A DNA stretch of 64,000 nucleotides from Viola odorata. Its lineage: Eukaryota > Streptophyta > Magnoliopsida > Malpighiales > Violaceae. The translations under genes were made by a program, and so were the position numbers. The DNA is taken from assembly GCA_963691705.1 (NCBI GenBank), contig OY829537.1, forward strand, positions 20,832,078-20,896,077, read 5' to 3'. Numbering within the stretch: position 1 is the stretch's first letter; each line of letters begins with the position of its first letter. Shown piece after piece: positions 32,771 through 44,308 of the stretch. A model generated the notes under the pieces. The model made no database searches. It was not told the origin of the DNA and worked only from the letters and a program-made list of their open reading frames with translations.

Positions 32771-34259
32771 TGTCGCGCCCCACGAAAATTACGAGAGTGT
32801 GCAACGAAATTTGAGACCTTCAGATGCTCGGCGTAAAAGGACGCCCAGCAGCATGCAATGAAGTCGCCACCCTAATTTGGTTGCTAGGCTTAGGGAACCT
32901 TAATCGTCATGGCATAGGAAATATAATAAGTAAAAAAACTAAAGGCAAAAAAAAAGGGTCTGGACCCCAGACAAAAGGTTCGGGGTCGTATTATGGTCTC
33001 GGGAAGGTGTTAGGCACCCGAGACACATCCAAAAACGGTTACCGGTTGATGAGAGAGGTGTTTAAAAAGGTGTTTGAAAAATGCGTTTTGAAAAAGGGGG
33101 GCCCCTCAGAGGAATCGTCACCCTAGTCTTTTTATGATCGTGGTGGGACTGAATTTTCCGTAAGACTGAATGAGCGCCCTCTTATTTCATCATCGGGCCA
33201 TGCGTGATTAAATTAATTACTACGTGATCCTAACATGGATTGCTAACAGAGTACAAATTTAAATGATAAGTTTTTGAAGTGAAAAAAACTGAAGTGGGAT
33301 CGAAAGTCCCCATGTACATGCAGTCAATACAAGCAAGAATTTGAAATCAGATGAACATAGCATTTTAAGCAAGTCTTTAAACACGTTGTTCATGTGGGTT
33401 GATTTTAATTCTAGCAGTTCTATATATCATGCATACAGTTGATATGTGCAGAAAGCATCGAATAAATAAAAAGGACTTGTGAGGCGTACTTTCGAGCGAA
33501 GCTTGAAATTAACCTACAAAACGAGAGTGTTAGTGATAGCTTGAGAGATGACTGAGCAATGAAAATTTTAAATGACAATTGATTGCACACGTAAAATGAT
33601 GGATTGTACGCATACGAGAATTAAATGCTGAGCTTGATAAGTGCATGAAAATAAATGACGACAGTTGATTGCATGCGAGAAATGATGAATTTTACGCATA
33701 CGAAAATGAAATACTGAGTTGATTGCGTGCGAGAAATGATTGATTTTAAGCACACGAGAATTTAAATGCTGTGTTGATTGCATGCGAAAAATGATTGATT
33801 TTACGCATACGAGAATTTAAATGCTAGGTTGATTGCATGCGAAAAATGATTGATTTTACGCATACAAGAATTTAAATGCTGGGTTGATTGCATGCGAAAA
33901 ATGATGGATTTTACGCATACGAAAATGAAATGCTGTTTTGATTGCATGCGAAAAATGATGGATTTTACGCATACGAGAATTTAAATGCTAGGTTGATTGC
34001 ATGCGAAAAATGATTGATTTTACGCATACGAGAATTTAAATGCTGGGTTGGTTGCATGCGAAAAATGATGGATTTTACGCATACGAAAATGAAATGTTGT
34101 TTTGATAAGTGCAGAAAAATTAAAGGCTATTGGCAATTTACAGGGAAGAAAAAAAAGTTTAATGATTTGCAGAAAATAAAATAGATTGATAATGTAGAGA
34201 ATGGACAGTTAGATATTTGTGGAAAATAAACAGTTGATATTGCAACCGACCATGTAGGC
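32771..34259 (-). repeat. Element C 3' LTR, left part (U5 side) up to the Athila insertion
   Basis: Matches 57059-58555. The right copy has a short extra AAAAAAGTAATTC-type segment near 57080. It contains the CTCGGG..CCCGAG hairpin at 32998-33022 and a 55-60 bp minisatellite at 33590-34110. It stops at the Athila boundary, where TAGGC is duplicated. Confidence 0.9.
33590..34110. repeat. Minisatellite inside element C LTR (left copy)
   Basis: About nine units of 55-60 bp: TTGATTGCATGCGAAAAATG, then ATTTTACGCATACGA and AATTTAAATGCT. It is repeated in the other LTR at about 57890-58405 with the same unit order, so the array predates insertion. Confidence 0.85.
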
Positions 34260-35990
34260 TGATCGTCAGTCAAATACAGAATTTATAGTGCCTGAAAACG
34301 TGTGTGCACAAGAGATAAAGTGTACAGTGGCAGTCAGGGTCGAACACAGGGATTGTGAGAAACTGATCTATAGCCTTGAATATATTCGGGGGAGAAGTGC
34401 ACAAAGAGTAACAATTAGGGGGGGGGGGGGGGGGGGGTTTACTTGGCTGAACAAGTCAGCCAAGGAAGATTTCGGGAGCTAACAATTTCTATCTACGAAA
34501 ACAGTATTCGGGGTCTCGAATGTCACGTTCGAGGTCCCGAATGGTAAAATAAGCAAATCAGTGTATAATTAATAAAATAAATCAGAAACAGATGCAGAGG
34601 TATCAACACAGGCGTGAAATAGAACAAGAGCGAAATAAGCACAAATAATCAGTTGGAGAAAGGGTTCTCGGCAAAGGCACTCTGGGTTGCATTCGGGACC
34701 AGATCGTCATCAGCTCAAGGGTATTCCATTCAAGATGTCATAGAAATGACATGGGGACCAAATTCCTCGGATATCCCCTACTTTTCTCTTAAGAGAAACT
34801 ACCCCCCGTTTCCACATATGAGGTAGTCTTGACAGTTTGCCATCCCTCCAGGCACGAATGCGGGAGAGCCATACTCAAACTGCCCATGAAGTTAAGAAAA
34901 GACAGATCTAGAGCTAAAGTCCCTCAGTTTGTCAGACTCGTGACCCAGCTCTAATCAACTACCCAACCTATCTATTCGAGACCACTTTGACACAGTCAAG
35001 ACTAAACAGATGCCTACTTGCTCATGCAACTTTCCTTCCGTATTCATCACATAAATGGCAGCATTTACACAAGATAATTCTCAGTTGATCAGGCCTCAAA
35101 TTAAATCATGCAAAGATGTAATTAAATCGATGAATAGTTGAATATAGCATCAAGGATATATTAAGCACATTAAAGCCTCGAATCTGCCCCTGCAACCCTT
35201 GAATCAGCCTTGCCAAGAACTAGGAATTTAGCTACTCATACTTAAAGATAAACAAATAACGATTAAAGAAAGCATAACAAGTAATTAAATAGTGTAAGAG
35301 AAGAAAACTTGTTACTAAAATTCCGTTTATAGCTCGGCAGCAATGTTGGAGAAGCTAACAATGGCTAGAAAGAGAAGCTAGAGAGAAGTCTAAGCTACTT
35401 CTAAATTATGCTAATTAATTAATTACTAGGAGAGATCCCAAGAAAAACTGCTGAAACTATTCATGGATGCCCTTTATATAGTAGAGCTCCAAGCACAAAA
35501 TATCTACAGCCCAAAAACTAGGGACAAAATGCATTAATTGAAAGCCTAAAGAAGTGGATCTATGTTCCCAAAAACACAAAGCTGGAAAAGCATAAAGCTG
35601 TCTGGTTTTTCCAGCTTTGGCAGGTCTGGAGTGGGCTCAAGACTGAAATCCGCAGGTGTTTGGTAATCAGTGCAGAGCGTCAGAACAGTGTCAGAGGGAT
35701 CACATGGGCGTTAGGTGGGGTGACACGTGGAAACGTCATCCTTTACCCTTCGGGAGTCCCGAACTGGGAATCCGATTCAGGACCTTGAACGCTGCTTTGG
35801 ACTCGGGACCTCGACTTTTGGTCTTGAAGCTCGAATTCGCTCAAAATGCACCAAAAATGTTTGTTTTAGCATAAATTCCCTTTTTAGGCCTAGATCTGCA
35901 ATAGTAATGAAATCAAGGGTAAATTAGCAGAATCAAGCTCTAAATAAGTGAGAAAATGGAGGGAAAATCATGCATAAAAACATGCTATCA
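34260..35990 (-). repeat. Athila 3' LTR
   Basis: On minus it runs from TGATAGCATG to GACGATCA. TATATAAAG on minus at 35480-35472 is the TATA box. A run of 20 G on plus at 34418-34437 (17 in the other copy) is the main length difference. Confidence 0.95.
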
Positions 35991-37749
35991 AATAGCCCCC
36001 ACACTGCCCAATGCTCGCCCTCGAGCATTCACAAAATTTAAAACAGTCCCAAAACAGAACAGACACACCAAACCATAGCACAGAGAATAAGCATGCTTGA
36101 CAAGATTTGGGACCTAAAATGAAAACAGACTCCGCCTAGATACACCTGCATCAAATCAGAAGGATAACGACCCTTAAGAAGAGACTTTTCCACGTCAGCC
36201 TATTCACCAGCAATCCTCACATGAATCGGTGTTTGCACTCACACTCGTGGGCTAGGTGTTTAAACACTCAAGTATGCTATAACATGGCACAAAAAATCAA
36301 GCTTGCATATCAATCCGAGTACATTAGACACGTGCATAAGCAATCTAGCAATCAAAAGACTTCGCATCGGGGCAAGAAGGGGAAGCAAGGAAAATAAATG
36401 ATAAGGGGAAATAGAAAGAAGCATTATGAGAGGAAAAAGTGGAGAAGAGGGAGAGGAAGGAAGTGAAATGAGAAGGCGGTGTAACCGACTCAAACCTGGA
36501 ACGCTCCCTTGGCAGAAGGAATTAAGATGGTGAGACAATGTTGCTGAGAGCGAAGACTAGACTAGGCTTTCTTTTTCGAGGGGGACCCTTGCTGTATTTC
36601 GGGACAGAGGCTCGAGGCCTTGAATGATACTGGCTGTTTGTTTTTCCTCTTCTTGAGGGTATGGTCTTGCTCTCTTCTCTCTTTTATTTTTCTGTCTATT
36701 TTTCTATTATTATTTTTTTTTCTTTTTCTTTTTTTTCTTTTTTTTTCTTTTTTTTTCTTTTTTTTTTTTTTAAGAGGGGGAAGTAGAGCTGGTCTGGTTG
36801 AGGAATGAGACCTTTTCTTTGGGGGACTGATGCCTGATTCCACTCCCCCACACTTGTGTTTTGCTGTGGATGGGAAGTGGTTTTTCGTTCTGGTCTGCCC
36901 TTGAATTTAGCTTTTGAGGACTTGAATTTGCGCCAGGATTCGGGATCTTGAATGGATGCGTGACCCCCACACTTTACCTTCGCTGCTTCTTCTGGTCTAG
37001 TCTAGCCCTCGATGGTGCTCCCAACAACATCGCTCAACTGCCAAGAGAAAGATCAAGAAAAATTCAAATGGTCAGAATGGAAGGTCAAGAAGGGGTTCGG
37101 GGGTAAGAAAAGAACAGCACAGAAGAAAAGAAATGAGAGAAAACAATGTGATGCGAAGACTTAATCTTTTTGCTGCTTTCCTATGTCTATGTGTGTCTAT
37201 ACCCATGGATATCATGCAAGCTCAACCAGTACCTAGTCATGCATTCGCTCAAACAATAAATATCGGTATGAAGGCTCAAATGCTCAGAAGGTGCTAATTC
37301 GTGACTACTGGTGTCTAGGTCTTGAAGCATATATAAGGCATAACAGGCAAAACATGAATCATTCGGGACCCTGTCTAATAAAGCATTTTCCTTCTATGTG
37401 CATAAGTCAGGTGTGTGTCCATCATTGAGGTGTTTTCAAAAATAGGCCTTGAGCTAAAATCCGGAAAAAAAGAATTGCAAAAGAAATCATGCATAAGCTT
37501 AGGAAAATTAAACTAGAACATAAGTATAATAACTACTTAAATACTAGCAGTTGAAACTCCCCCCACACTTAGGCAGCGCATTGTCCTCAATGCGGGAAGG
37601 AGACAAAAGATGAGGCAGTTTTAAAGAAAGTGCAGAAAAGTAAATTGTTCAGAGATAAATAGCCCACGCAGGGGCAAAGGGGTGGAAAGTGTTCGGGATC
37701 ATGGGGGAGGACGAGAACGGCGCATCGCAATCAGCACGTCAGCCTGAGT
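35991..37749 (-). other. Athila 3' non-coding region with shared cassette, A-rich tract and GTGTGGGGG motifs
   Basis: No protein is coded. On plus, 36213-36345 and 37177-37380 match element C 52095-52240 and 53189-53375 and element D (inverted). Between them is a long T-rich pyrimidine run, 36700-36772. The minus-strand motif GTGTGGGGG recurs at 36000, 36850, 36968 and 37565. A hairpin CGCATTG-TCCT-CAATGCG lies at 37577-37594. Confidence 0.65.
37577..37594 (-). other. Hairpin before an internal polypurine motif (Athila)
   Basis: A 7-bp perfect stem CGCATTG/CAATGCG with loop AGGA (sense strand) is followed by AAGTGTGGGGGG. A GAGGACAATG..AAGTTTGGGGG arrangement is, from memory, common in plant Athila-like repeats. 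Confidence 0.6.
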
Positions 37750-39699
37750 TTAGATCTCTCGAAGGATCGCGAGGTTGGTGTCCAGGATCAGGCGGAGGAG
37801 CTGGTTCGTAGTGGATTCATCTGGAGTGGGTTCGGGCACTCGGGAGTCAACTGTGGGCTTCGGGGCAGTCGAAGTGGTTGCTTTGCTGGGAGGAGGTTCG
37901 GGAGCAGCAGACGGCTTGGAGAGGTCTGGATACTCATACTTGCCTTCGATCCTGCCCTTGTTACCTGCATGGAAGCTCAAGATACCGTCAATAACACAAA
38001 GAAATTCCATCACGTCCAAGGATTTGAAACCAAGGAGCTTGAAGGAATTCGGGTGTCGATACAGGTTGAGTTCCCGCAGTGTCGAGGTGTAAAGTTGGGA
38101 GGCCAGGCTGGTGACGAGTGATCCAAGAACAGGAGAGCGACCCTGGGGGGCATTGGCAACATTGTGGGCAGCGGTGGCGATCCAGTAGCCAAGATTGACG
38201 CGCTTCTTGTGGTACATGGCCCACAGGAAAAACAGCTCCGTTTGGGCTAGCTGCCCAGAGGTCCCGAATTTACCCGCGAGGGCAATGGACAGGAAGCGTT
38301 GCAGGATACGGAGGGCTGGGTCTTGAATGCAGTGGGCCTTGGCATGGCGAGAGTCAAACAGTATCTTGTCTCGTCCAGAGAGCTCCCGAAGAGCTTTGTG
38401 ACTGTTGAACTCGGGGGGAATAATGGTGAGAGCGTTCTGATATGCGGCCTCTTGAATGCCCTCACGACTGACAAAGCCCAGATAGACGTTGAAGTCGTTG
38501 AGAGACATCGGGTGCCACTTGCTTGCTAACCTGAAATTCACACATCCCTTGGCAGACAGATCGGGGCCGACCCCACCCCCGGGTTTAAACAAATCAATCT
38601 TATACCAAAAACTAGCAAAGAACTCCAGACTGAGTTCCAAATAGGTAGGTTGATCCATGTAAAAGAAACGTTCCCACCCGATACCACTGATATACTCCCG
38701 AATCCGGGACCCAACACCCATCTTATCACAAAACTCCAGATCTAATTTAGGGCAGGGGGCTACTCCCTTGAAATTCATCAAAGTCACCTTATCCAAGGAA
38801 GGCTTATCATTAAAGATAAAAAGCTCATTGAAAGTTTCAAGGTTAGCCGTTACCAGGTAACTGGGTCGGGACCCAGGAGCAGAATCAAACTCTTCATCTT
38901 CCTCCTTGATGTGCTGGGATTTGCGGGGAGTCTCAGTAGCAGGAGCTTTACCCTTGGAAGAGGCCGGGATCTTCCTTTTCTTATTGGCCGGAGGTTTGGG
39001 GGCTGGAACCTTAGGAGCAGGGGGCTTTGGGGTGTTTTTCGCGGCTCGGGTCTTACCCCTGGCCGGTTTCGGGGGTGGACTGGGAGGTTGGGGCGGGTCG
39101 ATCTCCCCTTCTCCTTCATTGGCTATCTCCTCTGCTGGGCCCTCTGGAACGTCCTCAGGACCTGGAGCAGTGTGCTCGGGATCCTGAGGGTCGTGCTCTT
39201 CTGGTCGCTCAGTCAGCTCGACCTCCTCCTCACCAGCACGTCCGCCGTCGTCCTCCTCCTCTCGCTGGTCGTCGGAATCCCACGGGAATTGCTCCTCATT
39301 CTCATTCTCCACCCGTCGGGCTTCCCTGAGGCTGGAACTGGTCTGGGGCTGTTCGTCCTCCTCGGTGTCAGAAGGAATCATGTAGCCAATGGGCTTAACG
39401 TCGAGGGGAACGGAGTTGACAGGGCTGGGCGGCGTTCTCTTCTTGTTGCCGGCGGTGGTGGTTGGAGGGACATGGCGTACCTTTCCAGATCTGGTCATGT
39501 CTGTGAGAGGGGTAGGGGAGGGGATTTCGTCTAGGTTGATGGTGGTTTCGGAAGATGGAGATCCGAGCCGTTCAGTGGCTGCTGGAGAGTGGTTGGAGGT
39601 GGTGGTGTTCGGCTGGTTTTGGTGAGAGAGAGGAGTAGGAGTTGGAGTGGAAGAGTGAGAAGTGGGGTCTTTGTTTAGGTTTAGACTTGTGCGTGCCAT
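37750..39699 (-). CDS. Athila env-like ORF (Athila ORF1-type domain)
   Basis: A frame uninterrupted for 649 codons from ATG 39699 (MARTSLNLNKD). The same frame is open upstream to ATG 39993, but that part is a Pro/His-rich segment with a 57-bp duplication and is less likely translated. The N-terminal half is low-complexity with acidic and Pro/Lys-rich stretches (APKPPANKKRKIPAS). The C-terminal half is a globular domain (VTLMNFKGVAPCP, GIGWERFFYMDQPTYLELSLEF, WHPMSLNDFNVYLGF, AELFFLWAM-type helices) as in the Pfam Athila ORF-1 family (PF03078, from memory). It occupies the position of env in Athila. No signal peptide or clear transmembrane anchor was seen. Its role is unknown. Confidence 0.85.
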   Translation of the reverse strand: MARTSLNLNKDPTSHSSTPTPTPLSHQNQPNTTTSNHSPAATERLGSPSSETTINLDEIPSPTPLTDMTRSGKVRHVPPTTTAGNKKRTPPSPVNSVPLDVKPIGYMIPSDTEEDEQPQTSSSLREARRVENENEEQFPWDSDDQREEEDDGGRAGEEEVELTERPEEHDPQDPEHTAPGPEDVPEGPAEEIANEGEGEIDPPQPPSPPPKPARGKTRAAKNTPKPPAPKVPAPKPPANKKRKIPASSKGKAPATETPRKSQHIKEEDEEFDSAPGSRPSYLVTANLETFNELFIFNDKPSLDKVTLMNFKGVAPCPKLDLEFCDKMGVGSRIREYISGIGWERFFYMDQPTYLELSLEFFASFWYKIDLFKPGGGVGPDLSAKGCVNFRLASKWHPMSLNDFNVYLGFVSREGIQEAAYQNALTIIPPEFNSHKALRELSGRDKILFDSRHAKAHCIQDPALRILQRFLSIALAGKFGTSGQLAQTELFFLWAMYHKKRVNLGYWIATAAHNVANAPQGRSPVLGSLVTSLASQLYTSTLRELNLYRHPNSFKLLGFKSLDVMEFLCVIDGILSFHAGNKGRIEGKYEYPDLSKPSAAPEPPPSKATTSTAPKPTVDSRVPEPTPDESTTNQLLRLILDTNLAILREI

Positions 39700-40482
39700 A
39701 AGGAAGAAGAGATGGTTTTTGTTTTTGGAAAGAAGAGAAAAGGAAGTGTTGTGATTTGATGGGGAGTGATGAGGGGTTTTGGTTGGGTAACGGTTGGGTA
39801 ACGTGGAAGGGTGACGGTTTAGGTGGCGTGGGTGAGTAGGTTTCGGCAGGCGCGGGAACGTGGAAGGGTGACGGTTTAGGTGGCGTGGGTGAGTAGGTTT
39901 TGGCAGGCGTGGGAACGTGGAGAGAGAGGCGGGAGCTGATGTTTCGGTCTCCGCTGTCCACGTGGCGCGATGGGAGAGGGCGCTCAGTGCCATGGGCAGC
40001 GTGCTCTTACACCTGCGCGGAAATCAGGAAAAGCAAATCAGCTTTTTGGATTTTCAAAAGAGGAGGGATAAGAATAAAATCAGAGGTAATTAAATGGGGT
40101 GAATAAAGGAGGAGACAAGACATTAAATAGGAGACAGAGGAATTAAATGAAAGGGGAAAGAGGACAAAGAAAATTTAAATTTTTTACCTAGGTAACATAA
40201 AAAGTGCACATAGAAAATTTGAAAAGCTAGAGTTGACCCAAATAATAAAATGAAAAATAATAAAATAGAGGAAACTAAAGAGACCGACGGACAAAAGGAA
40301 TAAGAATGGACAAAACTAATTAAAATCACCTAGGGAAGATAAGAAATGGGTTTTGGGAAAAGAGAAAAGAGGATGTCGGATGCAGAATTTAGAGACAAGA
40401 AAATTAAAGGAAGAGGGTTAGAAATTCGGGGTTGGTCCCCACACTTGGCCATGATTATCGTCCAGGCCTGGACGTCGTGTCC
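39700..40482 (-). other. Athila pol to env-like spacer
   Basis: AT-rich, without conserved ORF. Contains a GTGTGGGG motif on minus near 40442 and a 57-bp direct duplication at about 39795-39910. A subgenomic or spliced message for the env-like ORF would need an acceptor here. No convincing one was picked. Confidence 0.4.
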
Positions 40483-43400
40483 TCATTCGGGAGTGTCGAG
40501 TGTTGGGTCCTCGACCCTTGCTTCCTCTGCAGTCGATGGCTTGAATCCTTCATAGAAGGGTTTCAACCTATGACCGTTCACCTTGAATGGCTCCCCATTG
40601 TCCAAATTCTGGATCTCAACAGCACCATGGTCAAACACCGCAGTGATTCGGTATGGTCCCGTCCATTTGGACTTGAGCTTCCCCGAAAAAATCCGTAGTC
40701 TGGAGTTGTAGAGCAACACTTTCTGCCCAATGGTGAAGTTTTTGACTACGAGGTGCTTGTCGTGCTGGGCTTTGGTCTTGTCCTTGTAGATCATGGAATT
40801 TTCATAGGCATTCCCCTGAAGTTCTTCAAGCTCCTGAAGTTGCAAACAGCGTTCCTTTCCTGCCAAGTTCAAGTCCATGTTGACTTTCTTGAGTGCCCAG
40901 AAGGCCTTGTGTTCTATCTCGACCGGAAGGTGACACGGCTTGCCATAGACCAACCGATATGGCGTCATGCCAATCGGGGTCTTGAATGCGGTGCGGTAGG
41001 CCCAAAGCGCGTCTCCTAGCTTGAGACTCCAATCTTTTCTCGACTGATTCACTGTTTTTTCGAGGATAGCCTTGATCTCCCGATTCGAGACCTCAGCTTG
41101 CCCATTAGTTTGGGGGTGGTAAGTTGTGGATACTCGATGAGTCACTCCATACTTGTTAAGTAGCGAAGCGACTGTTCGATTGCAGAAATGAGTCCCTCGA
41201 TCGCTGATGAGAGCTCGAGGGGTCCCGAATCGGTTAAAGATGTGTGTTCTGAGGAAATCGGCAACCACTCTTGAATCGTCAGTTTTGGTGGCCTTGGCTT
41301 CGATCCATTTGGAGACATAATCTACTGCAAGCAGAATATACGTATGCCCGAATGAATTCGGGAACGGCCCCATGAAGTCAATGCCCCAAATATCGAAAAT
41401 ATCGCACGCAATGATACTGGTCAAGGGCATTTGGTTTCGGGCTCCGATGTTTCCCATGGCTTGGCATCGAGGGCATGTTGCGCAAAATAAATGACTGTCT
41501 TTGAAGATGGAGGGCCAGTAAAGACCCGCTTCTAGGACTTTGAGTGCGGTTTTCTTTGCAGCAAAATGTCCCCCTTCTGTTGCTGAATGGCAGAACTTGA
41601 GGATGGATGGGACCTCGTCTGTGGAGACACAGCGCCTAACGATCTGATCTGAACAATGTTTCCATAGGTAAGGGCTGTCCCAGACATAGTACTTGGCTTG
41701 TTTGCGGATTCGGTTGTGTTCTGCACTCGAGGCCTCGACTGGAAGCGCACCAGTGGCACAATAATTAGCTATGTCCGTGAACCAAGGGTACTTTGCCGTG
41801 TCAACTAAGCACAGATGCTCATCAGGGAAAGACTCCCGAATGGTTACTTGGGAGTCGTCTTCTTGATGCGGGAGTCGACTCAAATGATCAGCTACACAGT
41901 TCTCGGTCCCTTTTTTATCCTTGATGGCTAGGTTGAACTCTTGAAGCAGGAGAATCCAGCGGATAAGCCTAGGCTTCGCGTCTATCTTCTTATCGAAGAG
42001 CGGAGTGGTCAGAGTACACTATCACTTCTGTGCCCAGGAGGTACTGCCGAAACTTATCAAGGGCATAGACAATGGCCAAGAGTTCTTTTTCCGTTGTGGT
42101 GTAGTTTTGCTGGGCGGGATCCAACAACTTGGAGGCATAATAAATGACATAAGTCTCCTTGTCCTTCTTCTGGCCCAGAACAGCTCCCAAGGCTTGGTTG
42201 CTCGCGTCACACATGATCTCGAATGGGAGCGTCCAGTCGGGAGCTCGAATGATGGGAGCAGAAATGAGCTTGGCTTTCAGGGTCTCAAATGCCTTCTTGC
42301 ACTTATCATCAAAGACAAACTCTACATCCTTGTGTAGTAATTGGCACATTGGCTGGGCAATCTTGGAGAAATCCTTGATGAACCTCCTATAAAAACCTGC
42401 ATGTCCAAGAAAAGAACGCACATCTCGAATATTCGAGGGGTAAGGCAAGGTCTCGATAGCTTGAATTTTGGCCTTGTCCACTTCGATACCCTTTCGGGAC
42501 ACGATGTGGCCTAAGATCAGTCCTTGGTCAACCATGAAATGACATTTTTCAAAATTAAGAACAAGGTCAGTTTCAATACACCTTTGCAGAATTTTCTTTA
42601 AATTCAAGAGGCATTCGGAAAAAGAGTTACCATAGACCGTGAAGTCATCCATGAATACCTCGATGCATTCTTCCACAAATTCTGAAAAGATGCTGACCAT
42701 GCACCTCTGGAATGTGGCCGGGGCATTGCATAACCCAAAGGGCATGCGTCTGTAAGCAAAGGTCCCGAAGGGGCACGTGAAGGTGGTTTTCTCCTGATCT
42801 TCAAGGGCTACTGGAATCTGGTGGAATCCCGAATACCCATCCAGGCAGCAGTAATGCGTCTTGCCCGTGAGGCGCTCTAACATCTGATCTATGAAGGGAA
42901 GTGGAAAATGGTCTTTTCGGGTGGCTTCATTCAGGCGTCGATAGTCAATGCACACACGCCAGCCATTCTGGATTCGGGAGGGAATTGGCTGACCCTCGGG
43001 ACCCGGAATGATTGTGATGCCAGTTTTCTTCGGGACCACCTGAACTGGGCTGACCCATGGGGAATCAGAAATGGGATAAATGACTCCGGCATCGAGTAGC
43101 TTCAGGACCTCCTTCTTAACTACTTCCATCATGGGAGGGTTCAAACGCCTTTGGGGCTGTCTCACTGTCTTGGAGTCCTCTTCGAGAAGTATGCGGTGAG
43201 TACACAAGGATGGTGACAAACCCTTGATGTCGGCAATTGTCCAACCGATGGCCTTCTTAAAACTCTGGAGAAGATTCACTAGCTCAGTTTCTTGCTCTGC
43301 TTCTAATTTGTTGGAAACTATGACCGGAAGCGTTTCTGCCTCCCCAAGGTATGCATACTTCAAGTGTGAGGGCAGCGTCTTTAGTTCCAGGTCTGGAGCC

Positions 43401-44308
43401 TGTTCCAGAGACGAGGGAAGTCGTACATGATCTGCGCATTGAGGAGACTCGCTCGGGGGTTCAACCACCAGGGCAGCATTTTCTTCAAGGGCTGCTGCAA
43501 CTGTGCTCAGTTCAGAGGGGACCGTAATAGAAGCTGTCATCTCTTGCAGAGATTCGGGGGTGAGACTTCGGTCAAGAATCAGCTTCAAGGGCTCGACAGA
43601 ATTCAGTTCAGCAATCTCCTCCACAAGTGGATCTATTATATCAACAAAATTGACACTGGAAAATTCGGGAGGGTACTTCATGGAGTCCAGCATGTTGAAA
43701 CGAATGATTTCCCCGTCGAACTCGAGGGATATCGAGGCCTCATAACAATCAATCTTTGCGCGGGCAGTAGCCAAGAAAGGACGTCCCAAGAGCAGATCCG
43801 AAGACTTGGTGTTCGTGGGATTTTCCATGGAGAGAACATAGAAATCTGCCGGGAATAAGAATTCACCAATCTGGACAAGAACATCCGTGATGATTCCTTT
43901 GGGGTATACCACCGATCGGTCTGCAAGCTGGATTACCAGTGTGGTTTCTTTCAAGGGCCCGAGTCCGAGGCCATTGTAGATGGTCAAGGGCATAACATTG
44001 ATTCCAGCTCCCAAATCGCACATCGCTTTTCCAATATCGATAGTCCCGATCTTACACGGGACCGTAAACATACCCTGGTCTTTGCATTTGGGAGGAATTT
44101 GTCGCTGGATATGGGCGGATAAATTAGCCCCCACACTGATTCTATTTACCTCAGTGAATTTGTTCTTGTTGGTGCACAGCTGTTTCAGAAACTTAGCATA
44201 TCGAGGCATGTTCTTGATGGCCTTGAGGAGTGGAATATTGATAACGACTTTGCTAAACATCTCAAAGATGTCCCGATCCTCTTCCTCTTTCTTTTTCTTG
44301 ACCAACCG
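40483..44308 (-). pseudogene. Athila pol: protease, RT, RNase H, integrase (one frameshift)
   Basis: Minus frame from 44308 to 41990, then a shift near 41992-42000, then open to 40483. Protease: MCDLGAGINVMP, LLLGRPFLAT. RT: LDGYSGFHQIPV, MPFGLCNAPATFQRCM and catalytic VFMDDFTVYG. RNase [34 protein letters not shown], where a short deletion then destroys the frame. Integrase: zinc region ending [44 protein letters not shown]-terminal SKWTGPYRI. All catalytic acids are present. The lesion separates RT-RNase H from integrase, so no complete pol can be made. Confidence 0.92.

Noticed and set aside
32824..33126. ORF of 100 codons, repeated at 57126
   Set aside because: Lies in the U5 region of the element C LTRs; the two copies differ by a frame change and no family is matched.
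36562..36843. Lysine-rich ORF on minus
   Set aside because: Product of the A/G-rich tract in the Athila 3' region; no coding evidence.
38911..39534. Plus-strand ORF of 207 codons opposite the env-like ORF
   Set aside because: Arises from the Pro/Lys-rich low-complexity part of the minus-strand ORF; no family resemblance.
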